A stretch of DNA of 53,598 nt from an uncultured Lachnospiraceae bacterium (lineage in GTDB: Bacteria; Bacillota; Clostridia; Lachnospirales; Lachnospiraceae). Under the pieces are notes generated by a model. The model saw only the letters and a program-made list of their open reading frames with translations, was not told the origin of the DNA and did not search any database. The stretch lies in assembly GCA_934309145.1 (NCBI GenBank), contig CAKRCW010000012.1:1-53598 (forward strand). The letters are read 5' to 3'. Shown piece by piece: positions 1 through 8,924 of the stretch. A program made the translations under genes and the position numbers. Positions within the stretch are counted from its first letter, which is position 1. Each line of letters opens with the position of its first letter.

Positions 1-79
1 AGATTATTAGAATTATCAATCAAAACGACAGCCTTGCCAAAAGCAAAGACTAAATGATGAAAAATATGCTTTGATAAGA

Positions 80-108
80 ATATAATACAGGTATACTCAT
101 AAGTCAAC
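80..108 (-). promoter_or_regulatory. Promoter for a gene left of the window
   Basis: On the minus strand a -35 box TTGACT (103-108) and a -10 box TATATT (80-85) are separated by exactly 17 bases. No gene starts between here and position 1, so it should drive a gene beyond the left edge. It lies downstream of the trpA terminator, which fits a new transcription unit. Confidence 0.55.
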
Positions 109-121
109 TGTTATTTTGAAT

Positions 122-161
122 AAAAAGCAAAAGAAAAGAGACTGCCTAATGACAATCTCTT
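122..161 (-). terminator. Terminator after trpA
   Basis: Nine paired positions (153-161 with 136-144, one G-T wobble), an 8-nt loop and a T-rich run on the minus strand. It ends the trp operon 23 bases after the trpA stop codon. Confidence 0.8.
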
Positions 162-183
162 ATCTAACATTTATTATTTTTTC

Positions 184-960
184 TTACTTCATAGCATCCT
201 TCATGCTCTTAACATACTCAACAACATAAGGAACGGCATCCTCGCCATATTTTGCTATTATCTTAACTATAGCACTTCCTACAATAACACCATCAGCCAC
301 AGAAGACATCTTCTTAGCCTGCTCAGGAGTTGATATTCCAAATCCTACCGCACATGGTATATCCTTCGCCTTTTTAACAAGAGAAACCATCTCTCCTATA
401 TCAGTGGTTATCTCTGTTCTTGTTCCTGTTACACCAAGCGATGACACACAATATACAAATCCACTTGCATCACCTGCTATCATGTTGATTCTGTCATGTG
501 ATGTAGGAGCTATAAGAGATATAAGGTCTACATCATACTTCTTACATATAGGATTAAACTCATCCTTTTCCTCATATGGAATATCTGGGAGGATAAGTCC
601 ATCTATCCCAATTTCCTTACAGGTAGATATGAATTTCTCTGAGCCATACGAAAATACAACATTTGCATAAGTCATAAATACCATTGGTACTTTAACACGT
701 TTTCTTAATTTTCTTACCAGCTCGAATATTCTGTCTGTTGTAACCTTCTCTTTACCAGACAATGCTCTTATATTTGCCTCCTGTATTACAGGTCCCTCGG
801 CAGTAGGGTCTGAAAATGGGATTCCAAGCTCAATTAAATCTGCCCCTGCCTCCTCCATTGCATAGACAAGCTTTTCTGTGGTCTCCAAATTAGGATCTCC
901 ACAGGTTATAAATGGAATAAATGCTTTTCCATGATTAAATGCATTAAGTATATTACTCAT
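184..960 (-). CDS. trpA: Tryptophan synthase alpha chain
   Basis: Cytosolic TIM-barrel subunit that cleaves indole-3-glycerol phosphate to indole and glyceraldehyde 3-phosphate and channels indole to TrpB. At 258 aa it is close to family length. The catalytic Glu is present (E44 in IELGIPFSDP). The second catalytic acid, Asp60 of the E. coli enzyme, is Glu here (E55 in TAEGPVIQ). The C-terminal phosphate-binding segment (GFGIST, then DGVIVGSAIVKII) is intact. It is the last gene of the operon and its start overlaps the trpB stop by 8 nt, which suggests translational coupling. Family assignment is secure; the effect of the Asp-to-Glu change is not known from sequence. Confidence 0.97.
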   Translation of the reverse strand: MSNILNAFNHGKAFIPFITCGDPNLETTEKLVYAMEEAGADLIELGIPFSDPTAEGPVIQEANIRALSGKEKVTTDRIFELVRKLRKRVKVPMVFMTYANVVFSYGSEKFISTCKEIGIDGLILPDIPYEEKDEFNPICKKYDVDLISLIAPTSHDRINMIAGDASGFVYCVSSLGVTGTRTEITTDIGEMVSLVKKAKDIPCAVGFGISTPEQAKKMSSVADGVIVGSAIVKIIAKYGEDAVPYVVEYVKSMKDAMK

Positions 961-2137
961 GTATATCCTCCCCTCTGTAGCGGGCTATTGCTGCACAGTC
1001 CTTATCACCACGACCAGAAATATTAATAACCATAATCTTATCCTTATCCATAGTTGGTGCAAGCTTCATCGCATAAGCTACAGCATGCGCACTTTCTATC
1101 GCAGGTATGATTCCCTCTGTCTGTGACAAATACTCAAATGCATCAACCGCCTCATCATCTGTAATTGCAACATACTCAGCTCTTCCTATGTCGTGAAGAT
1201 AAGCATGCTCAGGTCCTATTCCCGGGTAATCAAGTCCCGCTGAGATAGAATAAACAGGTGCAATCTGTCCGTACTCATCCTGACAGAAGTAAGATTTCAT
1301 TCCATGGAATATTCCAAGCTTACCTGTATTAAGAGTTGCCGCTGTCTCCAATGTATCTATTCCTCTTCCTGCTGCCTCACAGCCAATAAGCCTTACTCCG
1401 ATATCATCTATGAAATTATAAAATGCACCGATGGCATTTGAGCCGCCACCTACACAGGCTAAGACAACATCCGGAAGTCTGCCCTCCTTCTCCATAACCT
1501 GCTGTTTGATTTCCTTGCTTATTACCGCCTGAAAATCTCTTACAATCTGAGGAAATGGATACGGTCCCATAACTGAACCCAAAACATAATGAGTATCATC
1601 AATTCTCGATGTCCACTCACGGAATGTCTCTGATACGGCATCCTTCAATGTCGCTGTTCCTGACTCAACAGCATGAACCTTAGCACCAAGCAATCTCATT
1701 CTGTACACATTGAGTGCCTGACGGATTGTATCTTCCTTTCCCATATATATCTCGCATTCCATTCCCATCATAGCTGCTACGGTAGCAGTAGCCACACCAT
1801 GCTGACCTGCACCTGTCTCTGCTATAACTCTTGTCTTGCCCATTCTCTTTGCAAGCAGCATCTGACCTATTACATTATTAATCTTGTGTGCTCCTGTGTG
1901 ATTCAAATCCTCACGTTTAAGATATATCTTAGCACCGCCAAGCTGCTTAGTCATTCTCTCCGCATAATACAATCTGCTTGGTCTGCCAGCATATTCATTT
2001 AACATATATTCAAGCTCCGCATTAAAATCCGGATCATCCTTATATTTAAAATACGCTTCCTCCAATTCATTCATGGCATTCATAAGTGTTTCAGGTATAT
2101 ACTGTCCACCATGCACACCAAATCTTCCTTTTGACAT
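953..2137 (-). CDS. trpB: Tryptophan synthase beta chain
   Basis: PLP enzyme that condenses indole with L-serine to give tryptophan. At 394 aa it is full length. K85 in LNHTGAHKINN is the Schiff-base lysine, and the glycine-rich loop VGGGSNA binds the PLP phosphate. The N-terminus (GRFGVHGGQYIPETLM) is that of the classical TrpB1 type, which partners TrpA, not of the TrpB2 type. The start lies one base after the trpF stop region and the stop overlaps trpA, so trpF, trpB and trpA are translated as a block. Confidence 0.98.
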   Translation of the reverse strand: MSKGRFGVHGGQYIPETLMNAMNELEEAYFKYKDDPDFNAELEYMLNEYAGRPSRLYYAERMTKQLGGAKIYLKREDLNHTGAHKINNVIGQMLLAKRMGKTRVIAETGAGQHGVATATVAAMMGMECEIYMGKEDTIRQALNVYRMRLLGAKVHAVESGTATLKDAVSETFREWTSRIDDTHYVLGSVMGPYPFPQIVRDFQAVISKEIKQQVMEKEGRLPDVVLACVGGGSNAIGAFYNFIDDIGVRLIGCEAAGRGIDTLETAATLNTGKLGIFHGMKSYFCQDEYGQIAPVYSISAGLDYPGIGPEHAYLHDIGRAEYVAITDDEAVDAFEYLSQTEGIIPAIESAHAVAYAMKLAPTMDKDKIMVINISGRGDKDCAAIARYRGEDIHE

Positions 2138-2138
2138 C

Positions 2139-2804
2139 TTATTTCCTCCTTCTAAGTTTATCTACAACTGCAAGCATTTTTTCTCTGTCTTTACAGCCAT
2201 CCTTCTCTATACCGCTGCTGATATCAAGCCCATATGCACCGACCTTCTGTGCCTCACAGATATTGTCCAAGGTAAGTCCGCCTGCCAGAAAAAATGGTTT
2301 CCCGCCTATACTTCCCTTGTCTCTGTCTCTTACTGTCTCTATTATATCCCAGTCAAAGCGTTCACCGGTTCCGCCCAACACGCCCTTCTTATATGTATCT
2401 AAAAGCAGATATTCCACCGGAAGTCGTGCAGCATTCTCAATATCAGACGAATTGGTAACTTTGACTGCCTTAATGACAGGCTTGTCAGACATATCTTTTA
2501 GTCTTTCTATGTAGTCCTGATTTTCATGTCCATGAAGCTGAACAATATCAATAATTCCATCCCTGAGAAGCTCACCGACATATTGTACATCAGCATCCAC
2601 AAATACGCCAACAGCCTTTATATCCTTATGCAAAGCCCATTTAAATTCCTTTGCCTGCTGCCTTGTTATCCTTCTTCTCGTATTTGCAAAGACAAAGCCA
2701 ACATAATCCGGCATTGCTTCATTTGCGTATACAATGTCCTCATGTTTCATCATACCACACAATTTAATTTTTGTAATATTATCTTTGCCCTCTATGGTTC
2801 TCAC
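2139..2804 (-). CDS. trpF: Phosphoribosylanthranilate isomerase
   Basis: Amadori isomerisation of N-(5-phosphoribosyl)anthranilate to CdRP, the step before TrpC. At 221 aa it is a stand-alone TIM barrel, not fused to TrpC. The catalytic Cys is in IKLCGMM and the general-acid Asp in LLLDTYKKG; GGTGERFDW and AGGLTLDN are phosphate-binding segments. The only in-frame start ahead of the conserved strand is a GTG at 2804, just 2 nt after AGGAG, an unusually short spacing. No ATG or TTG is available upstream in frame before a stop, so this start is preferred but not certain. Confidence 0.95.
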   Translation of the reverse strand: MRTIEGKDNITKIKLCGMMKHEDIVYANEAMPDYVGFVFANTRRRITRQQAKEFKWALHKDIKAVGVFVDADVQYVGELLRDGIIDIVQLHGHENQDYIERLKDMSDKPVIKAVKVTNSSDIENAARLPVEYLLLDTYKKGVLGGTGERFDWDIIETVRDRDKGSIGGKPFFLAGGLTLDNICEAQKVGAYGLDISSGIEKDGCKDREKMLAVVDKLRRRK

Positions 2805-2827
2805 CTCTCCTGTAATCTGATATATTA

Positions 2828-3610
2828 CTAAGGTCTTAAATCATCCAGTGCCTTTTTCTTGTCGGGATTTCTCATAAGCGTTTCGCCTATAAGAACCGCA
2901 TCTGTTCCATTTGCGACAAGTCTCTCTATATCAGACTTAGTCTTTATACCGCTCTCTGACACAAATGCTATATCCCTTGGCACAAGGTTTCTAAGCCTTG
3001 CTGAGTTATTTATATCAACCGTAAATGTTTTCAAATCTCTGTTATTTACACCTATTATTCTTGCACCTGCATCAAGTGCCATATAAATCTCGCTTTCGTC
3101 GTGTGCTTCAACTAAAGCAGAAAGTCCAAGCTCATGTGCTATCTCCTGATATTCCTTCAGCTCATTTTTATCAAGTATTGAACAGATAAGCAACACCGCA
3201 GAAGCTCCTAACACCTTAGCCTGATATATCATGTAACTGTCAATGGTAAAATCTTTTCTAAGCACCGGAATACTTACTCTGTCTGTAATATCCTTCAGGT
3301 ACTTATCACTCCCCTGAAAATAATATGGCTCCGTGAGACACGATATGGCACTCGCACCTGCCTGCTCATACTCCTCGGCAATTTGAATATATGGGAAATC
3401 CTCTGCGATAACTCCCTTTGAAGGAGAAGCCTTTTTCACCTCACAGATAAATGATATCCCATCCTTCTTAAGTGCTTTATAAAAAGGAAAATCATTCTTA
3501 TTACTCTTTGCAATACTCTCTGCCTGGTCTCTAATTTCATTTATGGAAAGTAACTTCTTCTCCCTGTTGATTCGCTCCCTTGTCTTAGAAGCTATCTCAT
3601 CTAAAATCAT
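2828..3610 (-). CDS. trpC: Indole-3-glycerol phosphate synthase
   Basis: Decarboxylating ring closure of CdRP to indole-3-glycerol phosphate. At 260 aa it is a monofunctional enzyme. The catalytic motif CEVKKASPSKG is near residue 56, followed by LRKDFTID, EAHDESEI, GVNNRDL and SESGIKT, all in family order. It lies 27 nt downstream of trpD and 23 nt upstream of trpF. Nothing unusual is seen. Confidence 0.97.
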   Translation of the reverse strand: MILDEIASKTRERINREKKLLSINEIRDQAESIAKSNKNDFPFYKALKKDGISFICEVKKASPSKGVIAEDFPYIQIAEEYEQAGASAISCLTEPYYFQGSDKYLKDITDRVSIPVLRKDFTIDSYMIYQAKVLGASAVLLICSILDKNELKEYQEIAHELGLSALVEAHDESEIYMALDAGARIIGVNNRDLKTFTVDINNSARLRNLVPRDIAFVSESGIKTKSDIERLVANGTDAVLIGETLMRNPDKKKALDDLRP

Positions 3611-3637
3611 AGCCTTACACTCCTCATATGTATTACC

Positions 3638-4648
3638 TTAAGAATTTGTTGCCTCAATAAACTCACAGAGCTTGCTGTAGGCTGTTCCATTTTCTATAGT
3701 TTCCCGTGCCTGCTTTATACCTTCCTCTATGGAAACTCCCTTTACAATATGGATAGCAGCTCCTGCATTGAATAAAACTGCATCTCTTTTTGCTCCTGTT
3801 TCTCTGCCCGACAAAATATCTCTCACAAGCTGTGCATTTTCCTCAGGTGTTCCTCCAACGAGCTCCTCCTTGCTGCATCTTGTAAATCCATACTGTTCAG
3901 GTGTTATCTCGTAAGATGTTATCTCTCCATCTATAAGCTCATATACCTTAGTAGGTGCACTCATTGAAATTTCGTCAAGACAATCCTCTCCATATACAAC
4001 CATAGCACCCTTAAGTCCCAAATCTTTGAGTGCATAGGCAACTGTCTCAAGGAGGCTCTCACTGTATACACCCAATAACTGATGTGTATTTCCTGCCGGG
4101 TTAGTTAAAGGTCCTAAAATATTGAATACTGTTGGAATTCCTATGGCCTTTCTTACAGGTCCTACATATTTCATAGCAGGATGATATTTCTGTGCAAACA
4201 TGAAACACATATCTGTATTCTTTAATACCTCCTCATTTTTATCAGGCTCAAGCATAAGCTTAACTCCGAGTGCCTCTAAGCAATCTGCTGTACCACATTT
4301 GCTGGATGCTGCTCTGTTACCATGCTTGGCAACAGAAACGCCTGCTGCACAGGTTATAAATGAAGCTGTAGTTGATATGTTAAATGTATTTGCACAATCT
4401 CCACCTGTTCCTACAATATCAATAACATCTTTTCCTGACCTGTCAACCTTAGTTGCGAATTTACGCATACCATCTGCACACGCCGCAACCTCTCTTGGTG
4501 TCTCTCCCTTAATATGAAGAGCTGTCAAAAATGCAGCTACCTGTGCCGGCTCAGCAGTTCCGCTCATTATCTCGTTCATAACGGTAAGTGCTTCATCTCT
4601 TGTTAATTCTTCTTTTCCCACTAGTTTGCTTATTGCCTCTTTTATCAT
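3638..4648 (-). CDS. trpD: Anthranilate phosphoribosyltransferase
   Basis: Transfers phosphoribosyl from PRPP to anthranilate. At 336 aa it has the usual length. The PRPP/Mg motif DIVGTGGD is followed by NISTTASF and the anthranilate-contact segment VAKHGNRAASSKCGTAD. It is not fused to TrpG, unlike the enterobacterial form. The start follows TAGGAGGAAGTTATT. A 154-nt gap with a large hairpin separates it from trpG upstream. Confidence 0.97.
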   Translation of the reverse strand: MIKEAISKLVGKEELTRDEALTVMNEIMSGTAEPAQVAAFLTALHIKGETPREVAACADGMRKFATKVDRSGKDVIDIVGTGGDCANTFNISTTASFITCAAGVSVAKHGNRAASSKCGTADCLEALGVKLMLEPDKNEEVLKNTDMCFMFAQKYHPAMKYVGPVRKAIGIPTVFNILGPLTNPAGNTHQLLGVYSESLLETVAYALKDLGLKGAMVVYGEDCLDEISMSAPTKVYELIDGEITSYEITPEQYGFTRCSKEELVGGTPEENAQLVRDILSGRETGAKRDAVLFNAGAAIHIVKGVSIEEGIKQARETIENGTAYSKLCEFIEATNS

Positions 4649-4700
4649 AATAACTTCCTCCTATTTTTTTATTATCATAATAATTTAAAAATTTTAATGC

Positions 4701-4771
4701 GTTGTAGAAATTATACTAATTCATCGCAGGCACGCTTGCGCCTGCTTATGAATTAATATATTTTCTACAAC
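4701..4771 (-). repeat. 71-nt imperfect palindrome between trpG and trpD
   Basis: Arms of about 31 nt (4701-4731 and 4740-4771) differ at only about three sites and one unpaired base, around a GCGCAAGCGT-type tip. There is no T-run after it in either direction, so it does not look like a terminator. It could be a dispersed small palindromic repeat or an RNA hairpin that separates trpEG from the distal genes. Confidence 0.75.
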
Positions 4772-4802
4772 TTGTACTAAAAATATTAATTTTACCGACC
4801 AA

Positions 4803-5369
4803 TTATATATTTAAAAAATTCTCTAGTATCTTCCTTCCATCAGGTGTAAGTATTGACTCCGGGTGAAACTGTACACCATATACGGGATAATCTCTGTGTT
4901 CAACTGCCATCACTTCACCATCCTCAGTTGTCGCAATAACCTTAAGTGTGTCCGGCAATGTATCCCTGTCAGCTGCTAGGGAATGATATCTTGCCGCCTC
5001 TATCTTATCAGGCATCCCCTCAAATATCCTGCTCGTATTATCTATATTCACAACCGACATTTTTCCATGCATAAGCCTTTTGGCATATCCTACAACACCG
5101 CCAAACACCTCACATATAGCCTGATGTCCAAGGCATACACCAAATATTGGTATTTTACCTTTAAAATAATCTATAGCCTGCTCACATATTCCGGAATCTT
5201 TAGGTCTGCCTGGTCCGGGTGACACTATAATGTGGGACGGAGCAAGTGCTTCTATATCAGAGATTGTCATCTCGTCATTTCTAATTACCTTTATATCCTC
5301 GTTTATGCTCCCAATAAGCTGATAGAGGTTATAAGAAAAGCTGTCATAATTATCAATCAATAATATCAT
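4803..5369 (-). CDS. trpG: Anthranilate synthase glutamine amidotransferase subunit
   Basis: Class I glutamine amidotransferase that supplies ammonia to TrpE. At 188 aa it has the normal length. The nucleophile is C79 in FGVCLGHQAI and the catalytic His-Glu pair is in VQFHPESIL; the oxyanion segment is SPGPGRPKDSG. It starts 12 nt after the trpE stop. In some Firmicutes the same subunit also serves PabB; no pab gene is visible here, so dual use cannot be judged. Confidence 0.96.
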   Translation of the reverse strand: MILLIDNYDSFSYNLYQLIGSINEDIKVIRNDEMTISDIEALAPSHIIVSPGPGRPKDSGICEQAIDYFKGKIPIFGVCLGHQAICEVFGGVVGYAKRLMHGKMSVVNIDNTSRIFEGMPDKIEAARYHSLAADRDTLPDTLKVIATTEDGEVMAVEHRDYPVYGVQFHPESILTPDGRKILENFLNI

Positions 5370-5381
5370 TCCAATCCCTCC

Positions 5382-6854
5382 TTACATTTCTTCCTGTGAC
5401 ATCTCAATGGCTGTCATAACTGCTTTTGCCTTATTGACACACTCTCTAAATTCATTTTCAGGTACACTGTCCGCAACTATTCCTGCTCCTGAACGGACAA
5501 ATACCTTTCCATTCTTTTTATAAGCAATTCTGATTGCTATACAGGTATCAAGATTTCCTGTAAAATCTATATAACCTATAGCACCTCCATATATTCCACG
5601 CTTATTATTCTCAAGCTCATTTATTATTTCACAGGCTCTTATCTTAGGTGCTCCCGAAAGTGTACCAGCCGGAAGTATCGAATCCACTGCATCTGTTACT
5701 GAGCAATCACTTCTTAGCTCCCCTCTTACAGTTGAGCCTATATGCATAACGTGTGAATACTTTTCTATTGACATATATTTCTCCACTGCCACTGAACCAA
5801 ATTTGCTTATTTTGCCTATGTCATTTCTTCCCAAATCCACTAACATATTGTGCTCTGAACGTTCCTTCTCGTCTGCCAAAAGCTCCTTACACAAAGCATC
5901 GTCCTCTTCCTTCGTCTTTCCTCTCGGTCTTGTTCCTGCAAGCGGAAATGTATGAAGGATTCCATCCTCAAGCTTAACTAAGGTTTCCGGAGATGCACCT
6001 GCAACCTCTATGTCATCTCCGTTAAAGTAAAACATATATGGTGACGGATTAATTGTTCTAAGTACTCTGTATGTGTTTAACAGGCTTCCTGAAAAATCAG
6101 CTTCAAGCCTATTAGATAAAACCACCTGAAATATATCTCCCTCATAGATATATTTCTTGGCCTTCTCAACCATCTCGCAGAATTCCTCTTTGTCAAACAA
6201 TCTTCTGTATTCCGAGGTAAGTCTTGCAGGCTCATCCTCCGCCGGCTCGCCATGTTTTATGAGCTCTATTATCTTATCTATTTCCTCCACAGCCTTTATA
6301 TAATTTTCTGTCATATTGTCCGTCTTGGCATTTGCTATAATTATCATTTTCTGCTTTACATTATCAAATGCTATAACCTTATCAAACAGCATCAAATCAA
6401 CGTCATTGAAGCCCTCCTCATCCTTTGCGTCAAGTGCAAGCTTAGGCTCACTGTATTTAATATAGTCATATGCAAAATATCCTACCAGACCGCCTGTGAA
6501 CGATGGCATATCCGAAAGCTTAGGGCTCTTGTATTCAGCTAAAAGCTCATTTATGCAAATCTCAGGATGCTTTACATCCTCCTCTCTTATTACATTGCCC
6601 TGCGTGTCTGTAACCTTAAGATGTCCATTCATGCATGTGAGACATAAACTTGGCTTGTAACCAAGGAATGTATATCTGCCCCAATTCTCCTGATTTTCCA
6701 CACTCTCAAGCATATAACAATGCTTGCTTGCACGTTTCAAAATCCTGAGCACCTGTATAGGGGTGATGAAATCTGAATAAATTTCCTTACAAACAGGTAC
6801 AACCTTGTAATTTTCTGCAAGACTAATCGCCTTTTCCAATGTTGGTTTAATCAT
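5382..6854 (-). CDS. trpE: Anthranilate synthase component I
   Basis: Converts chorismate and ammonia to anthranilate with TrpG. From the chosen start it has 490 aa. The N-terminal regulatory segment YMLESVE matches the LLES-type tryptophan feedback site. The chorismate-binding domain carries GDIFQVVLSNR, AGASPETLVK, PLAGTRPRG, DLGRNDIG and the C-terminal signature GSGIV-like RSGAGIVADS. The reading frame is open 19 codons further upstream, but those codons lie in the leader terminator; the ATG at 6854 has AAAGGAGG at proper spacing and is the true start. It is the first gene of the operon. Confidence 0.97.
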   Translation of the reverse strand: MIKPTLEKAISLAENYKVVPVCKEIYSDFITPIQVLRILKRASKHCYMLESVENQENWGRYTFLGYKPSLCLTCMNGHLKVTDTQGNVIREEDVKHPEICINELLAEYKSPKLSDMPSFTGGLVGYFAYDYIKYSEPKLALDAKDEEGFNDVDLMLFDKVIAFDNVKQKMIIIANAKTDNMTENYIKAVEEIDKIIELIKHGEPAEDEPARLTSEYRRLFDKEEFCEMVEKAKKYIYEGDIFQVVLSNRLEADFSGSLLNTYRVLRTINPSPYMFYFNGDDIEVAGASPETLVKLEDGILHTFPLAGTRPRGKTKEEDDALCKELLADEKERSEHNMLVDLGRNDIGKISKFGSVAVEKYMSIEKYSHVMHIGSTVRGELRSDCSVTDAVDSILPAGTLSGAPKIRACEIINELENNKRGIYGGAIGYIDFTGNLDTCIAIRIAYKKNGKVFVRSGAGIVADSVPENEFRECVNKAKAVMTAIEMSQEEM

Positions 6855-6875
6855 ACTTATGCCTCCTTTTTGCAA

Positions 6876-7147
6876 TAAAAAAAGTCCTTGACAAACTAAA
6901 ATGTTTGTCAAGGACGGATATACTTAATCTTTCCGCGGTGCCACCTTGATTCATGATATAAATCATGCACTTATGAGATACCATCATATCTCCTGCAACT
7001 AACGTATGCATACGTCATGGAATACTTGGCTTAAGCCTTTGACCATGCCCTCAGTGGTCCATTTGCTATACTGCGTTCTGTCTGGCTCTCAGCTACCCAA
7101 ACTCTCTGTAAGTGCAACATATAACGTTATCTCCACGTCATCGGTTT
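6876..7147 (-). promoter_or_regulatory. Tryptophan-specific T-box leader
   Basis: Read on the minus strand, the 5' part shows a Stem I with the GGGTAGCTGAGAGCC segment and a specifier region in which UGG (7059-7061) follows AAA, so it should pair with tRNA-Trp. The conserved T-box core AAGGTGGCACCGCGGA is at 6932-6947. It is followed by the terminator hairpin at 6884-6915 (13-bp perfect stem, T-run at 6876-6883). Uncharged tRNA-Trp should stabilise the antiterminator and switch on the operon. The choice of UGG is my reading of the loop; the T-box itself is unmistakable. Confidence 0.95.
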
Positions 7148-7153
7148 AAAATA

Positions 7154-7181
7154 ATTATAAGCAATAATTATCATATGTCAA
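7154..7181 (-). promoter_or_regulatory. trp operon promoter
   Basis: TTGACA (7176-7181) and TATAAT (7154-7159) on the minus strand with a 16-nt spacer, both exact consensus, placing transcription start near 7147 at the 5' end of the T-box. Confidence 0.85.
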
Positions 7182-7206
7182 TTATTTTTTGTAAAATCAT
7201 GTAAAT

Positions 7207-8757
7207 TTATTTTTCAAAGTCACTTAAATGTTCAGCCAGCTGCTGAAGCTTATTTACAATATTGCCTACCTCTTCAACTATAGTACTATTCTCCTCGCTG
7301 CTCTCTAAGGTCACACTTGAATGTGCAGTAACCTCTTCTGTTGCGGCTGATATAGTCTGTATACTGTCAACGATAGTCTCATTAGAATTAGCAAGCTGAG
7401 AAACAAGTTCTGCCAAATCCTCAGTTAAAGTTCTTATATCCTCAGTTCTTATAGCTATTGTCTCAAAGCTTGATGCAGTCTCCGTGGCAGCAACACTCTG
7501 TAATTTATTATTATCCATAAGGTAATTAACAACATTAACTACCTCCTCAAGTTCAGAAGAAATATTCTCTATAAGCTCGGTAATCTCAACTGTAGCATTC
7601 TGTGTCTGGTCAGCAAGATTTGATATCTCTGATGCAACTACCGCAAATCCCTTTCCTGCCTCACCAACTCTTGCAGCCTCTATTGAAGCATTGAGCGACA
7701 ACAGACTTGTCTGTGATGTAATTCCATCTATAAGCTCAACTATGCTCTGCATCTGTCCTGCGTATGCTGTAAGCTTTCCTAATTCCTCTGATACCTTGTT
7801 GCTTGCCTCATCAGATACCTTAACCTGCTCTATAAGCTCATCTATCTTACCCTTGCCAAGCTGTACCTCTTCGTTCGCCTCATCCATATCTGTGCTGATT
7901 GTACCAGAAACGAACTCAACCTTCTCTATGAACTTCTGAATCTCTTCTGTCATGACAAGCTGATTCTGAACTGATTCAGCGGTATCATTAGTACCATTAG
8001 ATACCTCTTCCATAGATATCTTTGTTTTAGATACCGAATCCTCAAGTGCATCCATCTTCTCAGATACAACAAGGATATTGCTTATCATGTTCTCAGATAT
8101 CTCCATAATCTGTGTGAGCATAGCCTGAACATTCTCTTTTTCTCTGGCTATTCTCTCAATTTTCTCCTCGTCGTTCTTAGCCATAACTCTTGTAAGCATT
8201 ACAACAAATATAGCATATAACAACGTAAATCCTATTCTAATTTCTACATTAGGAGCATCAGCGGCAGTAAACTGTCCCTTTACCCCCATATATATAATAT
8301 CCGCCACATTGATAAGGAATATTCCACCGGCAAATACATTGCTCAAAAGTCCCACGCCATAGCTCATTATGAATGTTCCAATCAGAACACCATATACAAA
8401 TGCTACAGGTGATATTGTCGTAAAAACTGTAAATATATAGAAGAATACATAACCATATGTAAGTACCTTCTTAACATTCTCATCTGCCTTGTTCCTCTTA
8501 TATAGGGCAAGCATAAATACAAGTGGCAGCAAATCAAGTATTGCAAATACTATGTAATAAGGTACTGTTCTGTTTCCTCTTATAACCTCAATAAGATAAC
8601 AAATCAACAATGTTACACTGTATATGGTATATCCCGTTATAGCAAATGTATTATTCCTTGCTGTACCTTTTAGATCCGCCGCTGCCTCTCTGATTTTATC
8701 AGGAACCATATCCCTGACACGCTCTTGAATTTCTTCTCTTCTTCCTTCGTTCATCAT
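7207..8757 (-). CDS. Methyl-accepting chemotaxis protein, membrane-embedded sensor type
   Basis: The 516-aa protein begins with a soluble charged stretch, then about six hydrophobic segments (roughly 38-58, 66-86, 98-118, 119-138, 140-158, 174-193). A long coiled coil follows, with the highly conserved chemoreceptor tip at about 349-376 (SQTSLLSLNASIEAARVGEA) that binds CheA and CheW. No periplasmic Cache or four-helix ligand domain is present, so the membrane domain itself is the likely sensor; the signal is unknown. It is monocistronic with its own promoter. Two adjacent ATG codons fit the GGAGG; the first is used here. Confidence 0.9.
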   Translation of the reverse strand: MMNEGRREEIQERVRDMVPDKIREAAADLKGTARNNTFAITGYTIYSVTLLICYLIEVIRGNRTVPYYIVFAILDLLPLVFMLALYKRNKADENVKKVLTYGYVFFYIFTVFTTISPVAFVYGVLIGTFIMSYGVGLLSNVFAGGIFLINVADIIYMGVKGQFTAADAPNVEIRIGFTLLYAIFVVMLTRVMAKNDEEKIERIAREKENVQAMLTQIMEISENMISNILVVSEKMDALEDSVSKTKISMEEVSNGTNDTAESVQNQLVMTEEIQKFIEKVEFVSGTISTDMDEANEEVQLGKGKIDELIEQVKVSDEASNKVSEELGKLTAYAGQMQSIVELIDGITSQTSLLSLNASIEAARVGEAGKGFAVVASEISNLADQTQNATVEITELIENISSELEEVVNVVNYLMDNNKLQSVAATETASSFETIAIRTEDIRTLTEDLAELVSQLANSNETIVDSIQTISAATEEVTAHSSVTLESSEENSTIVEEVGNIVNKLQQLAEHLSDFEK

Positions 8758-8819
8758 GTCCTAAACCTCCATAGTATTAATATATAAAGTCGTTCCCCAA
8801 TTTCACATAACATATTTAG

Positions 8820-8848
8820 ATTATATCATAACCATTTTGTTATATCAA
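8820..8848 (-). promoter_or_regulatory. Promoter of the chemoreceptor gene
   Basis: TTGATA (8843-8848), 17-nt spacer, TATAAT (8820-8825) on the minus strand. The gap to the start codon is about 55 nt. The sequence resembles a vegetative sigma promoter, not a sigma-D motility promoter. Confidence 0.7.
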
Positions 8849-8924
8849 AGTTTTTTCAGTCTTTCTCTTGTTTTTTATTGTTTATGATGAAATAATTTGG
8901 TAATATAAATTCAGGAGTGATTTT

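Noticed and set aside
1673..2831. Open frames on the plus strand opposite trpB and trpF
   Set aside because: They are antisense to well-supported genes, have no ribosome binding site and no recognisable protein pattern.
6855..6911. Longer N-terminus for trpE in the open frame
   Set aside because: These 19 codons cover the T-box terminator hairpin and the ribosome binding site; the protein starts at 6854.
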